From Phycisphaerales bacterium (GTDB taxonomy: Bacteria > Planctomycetota > Phycisphaerae > UBA1845 > UTPLA1): 64,000 nt of DNA. The translations under genes were made by a program, and so were the position numbers. Positions 33,839-43,245 of this stretch are shown here, piece by piece (the stretch's first letter is position 1; each line of letters starts with the position of its first letter). The notes under the pieces were generated by a model that saw only the letters and a program-made list of their open reading frames with translations, was not told the DNA's origin and made no database searches. The DNA is taken from positions 1 to 64,000 of the forward strand of contig JAKSDK010000778.1 of NCBI GenBank assembly GCA_022360095.1, written 5' to 3'.

Positions 33839-35839
33839 CTAGATCATCACGCGACGATTGTAGACCCACCACTCGAAGATCAAAAACACCAACGCTATGC
33901 CGACCGCGTAAGGCCAAAGGGGTCGGTTGGCTTTGATTTCGCCGGTGACGGTCTTTACTTCATCGGCGCCGATTGTGAATTGATTGTTTGGGGCGATTAA
34001 GGATTCTGTCGGGTCCAGGATGTTGACGGCGTAGGACTCCGTCGTGTCCTTTGCGTCATCAAAGGTCGCCTTGTAAAGGCCGCATTGCCGGGTCTTGGCA
34101 TAGGTGGCCGTGGTTCGGTTTTTCACGTCAATCTCGTCGGTGGAGCCGTCGGGGCGGCGGATGGTTGCCTCCTCCGCGCCCGGTGGGACGGGGAGCGTGA
34201 TCGTGTCGCCCGGAGCGACCAGACGCCCGGTATCGGTGAGGCCGCCGGTGGCGAGGTACATGACGGCATTTTGCAGGAAGATGAAAAAAGCGGGTTGCCA
34301 TCGGAAGTTCGATTCCATCAGGTCGAACGCACTGATGACGTAGCGGTGACCCGGGTCTGAGATGAAGGCCATCACGGTCGAGTCCTGGCCTTCGACCAGT
34401 TTCAAGGCGTGATCCGGAAGCTTCAGTCGTTTCCATTTGATCACGTAGACCTTCTCATCCAGCGGAACGTATCGAAGAAGGGGATGCGATTCGCGCCAGT
34501 TCACGAAATACTGTTCGTCTACATTCTCGCCTCGCTCAATCCCTTCGATCTTCGGGAGTCCGCCGAAGAAGATGTAATTTCCGGGCCAGAGACGATCCGT
34601 GTCGTGGTTGTCGAGCACGATGAGATCGAACGCGGACCGCCCCTCGACCGACAGGTCCGCCGTGTCCGCCTTTTCGTATTCAGACGTGCTCATCTCCGTG
34701 TAATCCTCGATCTCCATGCTTGTGACGAAGGCGCGCTTCAGCCAAAAGAGGATCTTGCTTCTGTCCGACACGGCGAGCACACGGATGGCCCTGGGCGGAT
34801 CGATCGGCGCGGTGACGAGATTGTCCAGCGCCAGGGCGTCCTCACGATGCAGCTTGACGCCGACCACGCCGCCGGCTTCGTTGGGCAGTTTGAAGATCAC
34901 GTTTTGGCTGGACGGCAATGCGTCCGGGTTCTCGGCCAGGGATAGATCGGTGGGGCGCGTCGTTGCGAGCGATGCCGGGCCCAGATTGACCTCCTGGACC
35001 GAGAGCATTCGTCCGTCCAGTTCGAGGGACACGTCCGACGTGATCGGCCCGGGGCCGAAGTTCTGGATTTGTGCAAAGACGGACACGACGCCGGGCTGTT
35101 CCAACTCGCGCCGGACGTCAAACGTCACGATTCCGGCGTTGTCGGCGGCCAAGCCGGTGCGGTAATAGGTCATCTTTCCACGAGTGACATATTCCTCCGC
35201 TGCATCCGCGATCCGTCCGTCGCTGAAGAGTTCGATGTCTGCGGTTTCGACAGAGCCCGGTGCCCAGCCTTCCCCGCCGGTCGCAATTTTCGTTGAGTAG
35301 GCCACGGCGAGTTGAAGGGCTTCACCGATCAGGCTCGGCCCATCGGTCGGTTCGATCCCTTCGATTCTCCGAACGAGTCTGCGCACGTCATCCGTGAAGC
35401 TGCAGATGACATCCGCCCGATCGGCAAAGCCGATGACCATGGCCTTGGCGTCGCCTTTGAGCCCCTGCACGAAATCGATGGCGGTGTTCTTGGCGAGGTC
35501 AAGGCGCGTCTGTCCATCTTCTTCGATGGTCTTCATCGAGCCCGACCTGTCGATCAGGAGGACGATGTTTCGCTCCGAAGTTTTTGTCATGTTCGCCACG
35601 GGATTCCCCAAACTGAACAAGACGGCGGCCAGGATGAGTAACTGCAGGAACAACAGAAGGTTTTTTCGCAGTTTTTGAAAGGGCGCATTGACTTGGAGGT
35701 CCTGCACGGCTTTTTTCCACAGCAGCGTGGATGATATTTTGCGCTCCTGGCGGCGCAGTTTGAGGAAATAAAGCAGCAGCAGCGCGGGAATCGCCAGTGC
35801 CGAGGCGATCAGGAGGCTCTGCAAAGAAAGGAAATTCAT
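33839..35839 (-). CDS. BatA-like membrane protein with von Willebrand A domain
   Basis: The 666-residue product begins with the BatA N-terminal domain (membrane span IASALAIPALLLLYFLKLRRQERK, then LLLFLQLLILAAVLFSLG). A vWA domain follows, with the metal-site DRSGSMKT and downstream threonine/aspartate residues (TDGPSL, ELFSDGRIAD). The rest is beta-rich, periplasmic, with a second anchor near the C-terminus (YAVGIALVFLIFEWWVY). Its start overlaps the stop of the DUF58 gene by 4 bp (ATGA). BatA proteins normally work with a MoxR ATPase, which is not in the window. Confidence 0.88.
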   Translation of the reverse strand: MNFLSLQSLLIASALAIPALLLLYFLKLRRQERKISSTLLWKKAVQDLQVNAPFQKLRKNLLLFLQLLILAAVLFSLGNPVANMTKTSERNIVLLIDRSGSMKTIEEDGQTRLDLAKNTAIDFVQGLKGDAKAMVIGFADRADVICSFTDDVRRLVRRIEGIEPTDGPSLIGEALQLAVAYSTKIATGGEGWAPGSVETADIELFSDGRIADAAEEYVTRGKMTYYRTGLAADNAGIVTFDVRRELEQPGVVSVFAQIQNFGPGPITSDVSLELDGRMLSVQEVNLGPASLATTRPTDLSLAENPDALPSSQNVIFKLPNEAGGVVGVKLHREDALALDNLVTAPIDPPRAIRVLAVSDRSKILFWLKRAFVTSMEIEDYTEMSTSEYEKADTADLSVEGRSAFDLIVLDNHDTDRLWPGNYIFFGGLPKIEGIERGENVDEQYFVNWRESHPLLRYVPLDEKVYVIKWKRLKLPDHALKLVEGQDSTVMAFISDPGHRYVISAFDLMESNFRWQPAFFIFLQNAVMYLATGGLTDTGRLVAPGDTITLPVPPGAEEATIRRPDGSTDEIDVKNRTTATYAKTRQCGLYKATFDDAKDTTESYAVNILDPTESLIAPNNQFTIGADEVKTVTGEIKANRPLWPYAVGIALVFLIFEWWVYNRRVMI

Positions 35840-36753
35840 CGCACGAGCCCCCGTTGACGAAGGTAGTTCAAGACCAGTGTTTCAAAGGGATGCTTGGTGA
35901 TCGCAAGATAGTAGGAAACGCCTCGTTGTGTGCAATACTGGCGAATCGACTCACAGTATGCCTGTAGGTTCGCTTTGTATTTGTCCAGGAGGAGCTTGCT
36001 GACCGTGATTTCGGCCACGTCTTCGTCCTCCACATCCACCAGCCTGAGGTCACCGGTCAGGTCCGGTTCCACCTCCTGCGGGCTTAGAATCTGGAGCGCG
36101 TAGATGTCCATCTGCCTTCCCAGCAGATAACGGAACCCGGCTTCAAACCCACCCTTGTCCATGAAATCCGACAACAGGAGCACGACGCCTTTTTGCGTCT
36201 GCCTTAAGGCAAACTGTCTGGCGGCCACGGCGAAATGACTTTTGCCTTCGATCGGGATCTCATCCAGGAATTTCACAACTTGGGGCATCATCCGGCGCCC
36301 GCGAAGCCCTTGTTGGAATCCGACAATATTCTCATGATAGGCACAGAGCGTCACCCGGTCGTAATTGCAAAGGGCGATGTAGGCCATCGCGGCGGCCACG
36401 CGTTTGGCGTACAGGGCTTTGGACGGTTCGCCCGAATCCATCGATTTCGAGACATCGACCAAGACCGAGACGTTGAGGTCCTCTTCCTCCAGAAAGAGCT
36501 TGAGAAACAGGCGGTCAAGCCGAGCATAGACGTTCCAATCAATATGCCGCAGGTCGTCCCCCCGGACATAATTACGATAATCCGCAAACTCGGCGGATTC
36601 CCCTTTTCGGCGGGATCGGCGTTCCCCTTTTTGGCGGCTGGCGTGAATCTTGCGAGAAACGATCTCCAGTTGCTCCAGCCGGGTCATGAAATCCGGGTCG
36701 AGGAGGCTGTCGTCTTCTTTTTTGGGGTGCGTCGAAGCGATGACGTCCGCCAT
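35836..36753 (-). CDS. DUF58 domain protein
   Basis: The 305-residue product has the DUF58 arginine-rich motif (RRKGESAEFADYRNYVRGDDLRHIDWNVYARLD) followed by a vWA-like domain (VLVDVSKSMDSG, LLLSDFMDKGG). This family usually sits beside MoxR and BatA genes. The BatA-like gene follows with a 4-bp overlap; MoxR is missing here. Likely cytoplasmic; role in envelope or protein-complex assembly is inferred from family context. ATG before ADVIAS is preferred over one 7 codons upstream. Confidence 0.88.
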   Translation of the reverse strand: MADVIASTHPKKEDDSLLDPDFMTRLEQLEIVSRKIHASRQKGERRSRRKGESAEFADYRNYVRGDDLRHIDWNVYARLDRLFLKLFLEEEDLNVSVLVDVSKSMDSGEPSKALYAKRVAAAMAYIALCNYDRVTLCAYHENIVGFQQGLRGRRMMPQVVKFLDEIPIEGKSHFAVAARQFALRQTQKGVVLLLSDFMDKGGFEAGFRYLLGRQMDIYALQILSPQEVEPDLTGDLRLVDVEDEDVAEITVSKLLLDKYKANLQAYCESIRQYCTQRGVSYYLAITKHPFETLVLNYLRQRGLVR

Positions 36754-36953
36754 GGTCAGGAAACTCCAGGACAATCCCGACGAGAACGTATGAATGCGGC
36801 CCTTACCCTCTCTTCGGCGATTTCAGTCACGAATCGGTCGACACCGATTATATTCATATACGGCTAAGATAACAGGAGGCCGTATGAGGCTTGCTTCCCT
36901 GGAAGCCCATGAGCTATACTCAGTCGTAAGGATTTTTTTTGCGAGGGAAGTCC

Positions 36954-37277
36954 ATGTCAGAGAAAGATCGGAAGACGATGGCTGCGACGCCTGAGAATGC
37001 CGAATCCACCGCGACGCTGCCGGAGACGACGAAGCCGCGGCATCTGCCGATGTACAAGGTTATCCTTCACAATGATGACGTGAGCGAGATCGGTCATGTG
37101 ATTGAGACCATCCTTATGCTGACACCGTTGACACGTCAGGAAGCCGAAGAAAAAACCGTCGAGGCCGATCGGACGGGCTGCTCGCTGCTGCTGGTCATAC
37201 ACAAGGAACGCGCCGAACTCTATGCCGAGCAGTTTCAGTCCCGGGGCCTGACGATCACGATCGAGCCTGCGGATTAA
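36954..37277 (+). CDS. clpS: ClpS adaptor
   Basis: ClpS delivers N-degron substrates to ClpAP. The 107-residue product has the core MYKVILHNDDVSEIGHVIETILMLTPLTRQEAEEKTVEADRTG, with the substrate-pocket N-D-D in HNDD. GAGGGA precedes the ATG. The N-terminal 30 residues are acidic and variable as usual. clpA is not adjacent. Confidence 0.95.
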   Translation: MSEKDRKTMAATPENAESTATLPETTKPRHLPMYKVILHNDDVSEIGHVIETILMLTPLTRQEAEEKTVEADRTGCSLLLVIHKERAELYAEQFQSRGLTITIEPAD

Positions 37278-37306
37278 TCATTTCGTCCATCCCGTTTTTC
37301 TCGAAA

Positions 37307-38344
37307 TCACCCCTCCTTTTTTCGGGGGGCGAGTCCCGGTTGTTTGGGATAGCGTTTCTTTAGGCGATTGACTCGAAAATCGTCAATGCGAGCGCCTTCG
37401 TACGCTGCGGTCCAAATCCCCGCCAAGGCCGAACCGGCCTCCAGGAGACGGCCTTCGATGAACCTTTTTCCTTCCGCTCGCTTGAGGTCTCCGGTCTTTT
37501 CGAGTTCATACAACGGTTCGACCAGTTCGTAGGACTCGTACAAATAGGTTCGGATGTCTTTCCAATAGTTCGTTGTTGAAAAGCTGCGCGGAGGTTGTTT
37601 CCGGTTTCTCAGGTCGTCGAAGTAAATGCCGTGGAACAGGATAATGCCGTCGTCGATCAAGGCATGGAACGCCTTGTCGGTCGTGTAGTGTTTGGGATTG
37701 GCGCCGACCCAGCCGTGATGATGATGCGTCAGGTGCAAAGGCTGAGACCCGTCGCCGACGAAGTGACTGAGAACGCCCATATGGTAGATGATGTTCTCTT
37801 TGGCATTCTTGATCATCGTTTCGCTGATACGGTCGCGATGATTCTCATAGGTTTTGAGCTGCGTCCAGCCGGCCGCGACTTTCCACATACGCTCGGCGAT
37901 GCTGTATGGGAGCAGGCCCGGTGACAACCGGGTGTAGTCTTTGTCTTTTTCAGCCACGCGTTTTTGGAACTTTTCAGGATGCAGCGCCCGTTTTGTGGCG
38001 AGGATGTCGGTATATTCCGTGCGTAGACGCGGCAGATTTTTTAAACTCAGGCCATAGGGGTGCAGCTTTTCCTCATCGAGATAATGATCGGGATTGTTGA
38101 TGTGATCCAGATGGACATTGTGCTGTCCGCGCCATCGGTCCGGTTCCGAAGCCAGATAGACCAATCGGTCCCGCACTTCCGGACTTTTCAGCCAGTCAGG
38201 CATTGTTTCCGGAAGCGAATCGCACGCCAGATACGTGATGATCGCGTGTCCGTCCTCGTCCCAGGCGGATGCACCGGGCGCAAGTGAGAGCGATATGAGC
38301 GCGACGGTCGCGGCCGTTGCGAGTCCCCTTCTTATTTTAAACAT
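37307..38344 (-). CDS. S1/P1-type zinc nuclease/phospholipase C-like secreted protein
   Basis: The 345-residue product has a signal peptide ending GASA, so the mature chain begins with Trp1 and reads WDEDGH, giving His6. Downstream are the expected ligands of the trinuclear zinc site of S1/P1 nucleases: D and H in SEPDRWRGQHNVHLDH, H-x3-D-x5-H in SHFVGDGSQPLHL, and H-x3-D in FHALIDD. Mature length (about 320) is above the 270 of P1. It should hydrolyse phosphodiester bonds in the periplasm, as nuclease or phospholipase. GAGGAG precedes the ATG. The ABC-2 exporter genes follow on the same strand. Confidence 0.82.
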   Translation of the reverse strand: MFKIRRGLATAATVALISLSLAPGASAWDEDGHAIITYLACDSLPETMPDWLKSPEVRDRLVYLASEPDRWRGQHNVHLDHINNPDHYLDEEKLHPYGLSLKNLPRLRTEYTDILATKRALHPEKFQKRVAEKDKDYTRLSPGLLPYSIAERMWKVAAGWTQLKTYENHRDRISETMIKNAKENIIYHMGVLSHFVGDGSQPLHLTHHHHGWVGANPKHYTTDKAFHALIDDGIILFHGIYFDDLRNRKQPPRSFSTTNYWKDIRTYLYESYELVEPLYELEKTGDLKRAEGKRFIEGRLLEAGSALAGIWTAAYEGARIDDFRVNRLKKRYPKQPGLAPRKKEG

Positions 38345-38370
38345 GGGGTTTTTCTCCTCATTCGTTGCGA

Positions 38371-39606
38371 TCAGGCCGGTCCAGCCCGTAGTCGGCGGCC
38401 GAGAAGGAGACTTCCCAGGCTCGCGCAGGCGACGGCGGAGAGGACCAATACAACGCATGGAAGCCAGATCCCGCGAATCTCGTCGTTTTGTATCCACGCG
38501 TGAAGCCCGATTCCTTCGTTACGAATCAGGGCGATGAACCCATCATAGGACCAGCCGTTGATCGTGAACAGGCCCAGGGTCTGCATGAACTCCGGCATGA
38601 TCCAACGCGGCACCATGCTTCCGCCGATTGCGCTCATGGCGAGGATCACGATCGTACCGATTGAATCGAGCTGCTGGGTCGTCCGGCAAATTGCGCCGAG
38701 CAGCATGCCGAACGCAGTCGTGGCCATCGTCGTGACCAGCGTCATCAGGAAGAGTCCGCCCGTGATCTGCCAGATGGCCACGCCAAAGAGCAGCCATGCG
38801 AAAATGTACATGCTGTAACATTGCAGCATGGCAACGAGCAACATCGAGAGCAGTTGTCCGCCGAGGATGTTGGCCGGAGAAATCGGCGCCGTGCGGAGTC
38901 TGGCAATCTCACCGCTATCGATTTCCTCGATCATTCCTCGGGCCGCGCCCGCGGCGCCGAATAGAAGAAACATCGGGACGATGCCGGCCAGGAAGGTGTG
39001 CTTCGCGGCGATCTTCATGCGTTGGATGGAGATGCCGACCTTTTGAACCCGAATGAGCATGGACGGCGTGTCTTTTGAAGGCTCGTCCGCCCGATTCAAC
39101 GACAAGCCTTGCTGCAGGGCGCTGAATTTTTGGAACAGCCTGCGACCGGCCGCCATCTGGATCATCCCTAAAACGGCGTCCGCTTCCATGGATTGAGTCT
39201 CATCGTAGATGAGTTGGACGCCTTCGTGTGAATCACCGGACATGACGTTCGGTGCACGCGAGAATCCCTGGGGAATCACCAGCGCTACCCTGTATTTGCC
39301 GTTATCACGAATTCCGCGGCGAGCGTCGTTCTCGGTCAGGGGCCGTCCGTTCCCGTTTGCGGTTCGGATCACGTTCACATTACTTTTTTCCAGGGCTTCG
39401 ATCAGCTTGCGGGATTCCGTGCTGTCGTCGCTGTCGACCACGGCGACTTTGAAGGGGCGTCCCGCCGGTCCTTCGAAAATTTTGGTGAAGACCGTATACA
39501 TGACAATGCCCGGGACAAAAATCACTAACAGGATTCCCGGCATTCGGGAGAGGACTCGTAGCTGCTTTCCGGTCAGGATGAGCGTGATTCGCAATGATCG
39601 CATCAT
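38371..39606 (-). CDS. ABC-2 type transporter permease
   Basis: A 411-residue membrane protein with an N-terminal span (LLVIFVPGIVMYTVFTKIF), a large extracytoplasmic domain (about 50-215) and five further spans ending LSAVACASLGSLLLGRRL. This is the layout of ABC-2 exporters in which one permease works as a dimer. It starts with ATGATG about 11 bp after the ATPase gene on the same strand. Substrate unknown. The gene before the S1/P1-type nuclease in transcript order. Confidence 0.9.
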   Translation of the reverse strand: MMRSLRITLILTGKQLRVLSRMPGILLVIFVPGIVMYTVFTKIFEGPAGRPFKVAVVDSDDSTESRKLIEALEKSNVNVIRTANGNGRPLTENDARRGIRDNGKYRVALVIPQGFSRAPNVMSGDSHEGVQLIYDETQSMEADAVLGMIQMAAGRRLFQKFSALQQGLSLNRADEPSKDTPSMLIRVQKVGISIQRMKIAAKHTFLAGIVPMFLLFGAAGAARGMIEEIDSGEIARLRTAPISPANILGGQLLSMLLVAMLQCYSMYIFAWLLFGVAIWQITGGLFLMTLVTTMATTAFGMLLGAICRTTQQLDSIGTIVILAMSAIGGSMVPRWIMPEFMQTLGLFTINGWSYDGFIALIRNEGIGLHAWIQNDEIRGIWLPCVVLVLSAVACASLGSLLLGRRLRAGPA

Positions 39607-39617
39607 GTTCTTCGTCG

Positions 39618-40550
39618 CTAATCTCTCAGGGCGCGGCCGGTCAATTCAAGAAAAACGTGTTCAAGGTTGGGTTCAAGGACACGAATCGACGTGGGTTGCA
39701 ATCCGATCTCGTCTGCCGCACGGGCAGCGTTAAGCAACGTATGATCCGTCCCGGCGACGTGCAGGTGCGCACTGTCGTTGTGCAATGTCCAGGGGACGCG
39801 ATCAAGTTTGTCGGCGAGTCGAGTCAGCTTGTCTTCGGTCAGCCCTTGGGCTTCGATGACGAGATCGTGTCGGGCCTTGACGATCAGCGTCAGTTCGGCA
39901 AGCGTTCCCATGGCCAGGATTTTGCCGTGATCAATGATGGCGGTCCGTTGGCAAAGTCGTTCGGCCTCTTCCATGTAGTGCGTGGTGTAAAGGATGCTGC
40001 GGCCGCGTTGCGCCAGGCTCTCGACAATTTCGAAAATGTAGGCACGAGCCTGTGGGTCGACGCCTGCGGTCGGTTCGTCCATGAGGAGCAGGTCGGGTTC
40101 GTGAAGCAGGGCGGCGCCGATGTTGAGCCGTCGTTTCATTCCGCCGGAAAACTTTGAAACGAGATCGTCAGATCGGTCCGTCAGGCCGACGGCTTCCAAG
40201 GTTTCATTCACTCGTTTGTCAAGTGCGGGGCGATTAAGATCGTACAAACGCCCGATGAGCTTTAGATTTTCTTTCGCCGTGAGTTTTTCGGCCAGGCTGA
40301 TGTTCTGCGGGACGTAGCCGAGCGCTCGTTTGTATTGCGGCGAGGTCGAGCGGAGATTTCCATTGAGCACGACCTGTCCTGCGTCGGGTTTCAGCAGGGT
40401 TGCGATCATGTTGATGGTGGTTGACTTTCCGGCGCCGTTGGGCCCCAGAAGCCCGAAGATTTCGCCGGGATCGATGGAGAAGCTGACGCCGTCGACCGCC
40501 TTGAGTGGGCCGTAGGACTTTTGAAGATGGGTCACTTCCAATAGGGGCAA
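39618..40550 (-). CDS. ABC transporter ATP-binding protein
   Basis: A 310-residue ATPase: Walker A GPNGAGKSTT, Q-loop VPQNI, signature FSGGMKRRLNIGAALLHEP, Walker B LLLMDEPTAGVD, H-loop TTHYMEEAERL. The C-terminal 75 residues hold the extra domain common in ABC-2 exporters (VIEAQGLTEDKL, VLEPNLEHVFLELTGR). It drives the adjacent permease; exported substrate unknown. Confidence 0.93.
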   Translation of the reverse strand: MPLLEVTHLQKSYGPLKAVDGVSFSIDPGEIFGLLGPNGAGKSTTINMIATLLKPDAGQVVLNGNLRSTSPQYKRALGYVPQNISLAEKLTAKENLKLIGRLYDLNRPALDKRVNETLEAVGLTDRSDDLVSKFSGGMKRRLNIGAALLHEPDLLLMDEPTAGVDPQARAYIFEIVESLAQRGRSILYTTHYMEEAERLCQRTAIIDHGKILAMGTLAELTLIVKARHDLVIEAQGLTEDKLTRLADKLDRVPWTLHNDSAHLHVAGTDHTLLNAARAADEIGLQPTSIRVLEPNLEHVFLELTGRALRD

Positions 40551-40643
40551 TGCGGGGCTCCGAATCGATCGAAGGCGGCATTATAGCAGCCTCCGACGGT
40601 ATAACGAGATCGGAGCGAGACCTTTTCAGCCTTTGTTCGCGGG

Positions 40644-42254
40644 CTAGTCGTGCAGGGATTCGAGCCTGGCAATCGCCTTCTTGATCTCTTCACGATTGGG
40701 GATTTCGAGTTCGTGGTTGAGTGCCTTTTCAAGCTTGGGGATGTCGGCCGGCGCTCCGACGGCGGCCAACGCGCGGATGGCTTCCCGACGAACACTCACT
40801 TTCTTGTCGTGGATCATGAGGTGCGTAACTTTCTCGACGACTTTGGCGACGGAGAAATGTTCCCGTGGAACGCAGGCGGCAATCGCCTGGCAGGCACGTG
40901 CCCGGACCTTGGCCTTCTTGTCGTCCAATCGGCCAAGCAGCATTTCGACACTGGTTTGAGGGCTTCCGCGTGCAGCAAGGCCGGCCAGGGCCATGGCCCG
41001 GACCGTGGAGGCGTTGTCGCGAGCGGCTTTTTGCACCATGCGAAAATCCTCGGGGTTTTCGCTGAAGGCCAGTGCAAAGATCGCCGGTGCACGGGTCTTG
41101 CTGCTCTTGCTTTTTGCGATTTTCAGCAGTTTATCGCGATACTCCTGCGTAAGGGTGGTTAAGGCGTCCCGCGTTTTGTCGATCAGGTCGTAGTCGTGAT
41201 TGGTGCGTCCCGTTTCCCAGGCGATGACACTTTTTCCAAGCAGCTTTTTGACTTGAGATGTTTTCAGGCGTTTCAAACGTCGCTTTGGTTTGGCGAGGCT
41301 TTCAAGCTCCTCGACGACCGGCAACCAGACAGAATCGGGCCAGGCTGAATAAAAATGTTGACATAAGGCCCTGGCGTCGGCCTTCCTGTCTTCGCGCAGC
41401 CTCTTGTCAGCGGTGGCGAAGAGGTTGAGCTGCTCGATCATCCGGTCCTGGTCCTCGGCGTTCAGGGTTTCGAGTTTCTTTAGGCTGACCTTGAGTTCCA
41501 TTTCATAGTCTTCGTCGCCACCGGGCCGAAGGCGTTTGTATTCAGCTCGTGCTTCCATCTTGAGCAACGTGCGATCGAGACGGCTCCAATACAAAATGGC
41601 CTGCCCTTTGACGAAGGCATAGTCTTTTTCGAGTGCACCCTGAAAATCACCTTCGACGTACATGGTCACTCTGGCGACGACTTCTCCTTTGACTTTGTCG
41701 AAATCAACGAACTCAAACTTCTGCGTGCCTTTGAAGATACGGTCGTCGATTTTCTGATCCCAGGTGTGGCCGGCCTGAATTTTCTTCTTGGGCCAGTGAG
41801 CAAAATCCAGCATCACCCGGAGGACGGCGCGCTCGAGGGGGTTCGTGAGAGGCACCTGGTATGGAGCGTCGCGTGGTCCTTTCGTGACGCTGTGTAAACG
41901 CGCCGAGCCCTTGGACAAGTTGAAGTGTTCCGCGGAGGGGGGCGGCTTGATTTTTTTCGCTCCGCGGAAAAGGCTTCGGACTTTGGCCGGCTGATCGACC
42001 ATCATTTGATAAACCGTGACGGCTCCAGGCTTTCGCTCACCGAGATTGCATTGAACCCATCGCGCCGTCTGGGTATAGCTCAGTTCCTCTTTGAAATCTT
42101 TCCGCGGCACTTTGCGTTGGATGAGGCGCGAGATCTTGTGGATGGTCAGGCAACCCGGAAGCAGGTTGTTCTTAAAGGTCATTTCGTTGGCGAGGCCCAC
42201 GGAAGGCAGAGTGGACGCGATCAGGGCCGTGATCAAGAATGTTCGCTGGAGCAT
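40644..42254 (-). CDS. Exported protein with HEAT-like repeats
   Basis: A 536-residue product with a signal peptide (LQRTFLITALIASTLPSVGLA). Residues about 30-260 are a beta-rich domain of unknown type (FKGTQKFEFVDFDKVKGEVVARVTMYVEG in part). The C-terminal 180 residues are short alpha-helical repeats of HEAT type (RAMALAGLAARG, VRARACQAIAACVPRE, VRREAIRALAAVGAPADIPKLEKAL). It follows the ABC-2 genes but on its own transcript likely. ATG before LQRTF is used; a TTG lies two codons upstream. Confidence 0.78.
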   Translation of the reverse strand: MLQRTFLITALIASTLPSVGLANEMTFKNNLLPGCLTIHKISRLIQRKVPRKDFKEELSYTQTARWVQCNLGERKPGAVTVYQMMVDQPAKVRSLFRGAKKIKPPPSAEHFNLSKGSARLHSVTKGPRDAPYQVPLTNPLERAVLRVMLDFAHWPKKKIQAGHTWDQKIDDRIFKGTQKFEFVDFDKVKGEVVARVTMYVEGDFQGALEKDYAFVKGQAILYWSRLDRTLLKMEARAEYKRLRPGGDEDYEMELKVSLKKLETLNAEDQDRMIEQLNLFATADKRLREDRKADARALCQHFYSAWPDSVWLPVVEELESLAKPKRRLKRLKTSQVKKLLGKSVIAWETGRTNHDYDLIDKTRDALTTLTQEYRDKLLKIAKSKSSKTRAPAIFALAFSENPEDFRMVQKAARDNASTVRAMALAGLAARGSPQTSVEMLLGRLDDKKAKVRARACQAIAACVPREHFSVAKVVEKVTHLMIHDKKVSVRREAIRALAAVGAPADIPKLEKALNHELEIPNREEIKKAIARLESLHD

Positions 42255-42663
42255 CGTCAAACTCCGACAAGATTGACATCACGGGCGGCAGGCCGGACGG
42301 TGCCCGTAGGGTTTGTCGTCGCCTGTTGGCGAGGTCTCTACTCATTATACCCGAAATCTCGGCATACGCGATCAGCCGTGTCCGCGTGTCGGAGAACTCA
42401 CTTGATGCAGCTCCCAGGGCAGCGGGGTCGCATGGCCAAGCGAAGCGCGGCCATGTTCGTGCCTGAGCTTATGCATGCCCGTGTTTCGCTTGGGCATACC
42501 ATCCGTGGACTTGGCATGCGAACCCAGCCGTGAGTGACAATGTGTGTCCCCATCTTTGTGGGCGCGTCCTGCCACGGCGGGCGGAGCCCGCCCTACTTTT
42601 CTTTTTACGATCGGGGCCTCTGCTTGACGTTCATGAGTGTCGGCTACTAGACTTTCGGCCGTC
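42255..42663. other. Intergenic region carrying nested palindromes
   Basis: About 400 bp without a gene. CATGGCC (42431-42437) pairs with GGCCATG (42449-42455); GGCCAAGCGAA pairs with TTCGCTTGGGC about 50 bp on; ATGCCC pairs with GGGCAT; and a GGCGGGCGGAGCCCGCC palindrome followed by CTAC lies at 42577-42597. The whole looks like a decayed repeat element. Confidence 0.45.
42575..42596. repeat. GGCGGG/CCCGCC-CTAC interspersed palindrome
   Basis: A near-perfect palindrome (GGCGGGCGGAGCCCGCC then CTAC), matching copies at 322-352 and 50951-51022. Together these indicate an interspersed REP-like family. Confidence 0.6.
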
Positions 42664-43125
42664 ATGATCCTTCGTCGAATCACAACGTCCCTTCTCCTTC
42701 TTGCGTTTGTCGGAGCGACGATTGGGCTGCCGGTTCCTCGCCTTGTTGATAAGGCGGATGAAGATTTTCCGTGTCGGTACCACGCCTGTGGTTGTCTTGA
42801 CGCAAGGATGTGCCGAACCAATTGCTGCTGTTTCAAGCCGGTAAAAGCTGCTTCATCCTGCTGCCAGAGTGTTTGTCGCGACTCGGAACGTGAGAAAACA
42901 GGCGAAGATTCGCCTGATGGCGGCCTAACGGTGACTTTGTCCATCGACGCTTTGAAATGCAAAGGCCTGACGGCTGTTCGGGCGAATTTGGGAATGTTGT
43001 ATTGTTCAACAGCTTATCCAGCGGTTATCTCGGAATTGACCGTGTCAGATGACACGGCCGTTTTGCATGAGCACGTCAGGCCGCTCTGCTCTTTGGAGCC
43101 GCCTCTACCGCCTCCTCGAACCTAG
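42664..43125 (+). CDS. Small exported cysteine-rich protein
   Basis: A 153-residue product with a signal peptide (RRITTSLLLLAFVGATIG). Just after it comes CRYHACGC then CRTNCCCF, then SSCCQSVC: nine or more cysteines in 50 residues, then a variable domain and a PPLPPP tail. This Cx3HxCGC/CCCF pattern recurs in small planctomycete exported proteins, possibly metal-binding. Ends before the pseudopilin-like gene on the same strand. Function unknown. Confidence 0.72.
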   Translation: MILRRITTSLLLLAFVGATIGLPVPRLVDKADEDFPCRYHACGCLDARMCRTNCCCFKPVKAASSCCQSVCRDSEREKTGEDSPDGGLTVTLSIDALKCKGLTAVRANLGMLYCSTAYPAVISELTVSDDTAVLHEHVRPLCSLEPPLPPPRT

Positions 43126-43245
43126 GCGTTCCTTCAACAACTCATGGTGCACGGCAACAGCATTGCGTCTACCGCGATATGCGTGACGCAAGTCTGTGGT
43201 TGTGTTTGATTCGTTGAATCAGCGACCTCTTTTCACGGAGGTAAT

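Noticed and set aside
40640..40680. GGGATTCGAGCC reading like a tRNA T-arm
   Set aside because: It lies inside the end of the HEAT-repeat gene and no acceptor stem, D-arm or anticodon arm can be drawn around it. No tRNA was found in the window.
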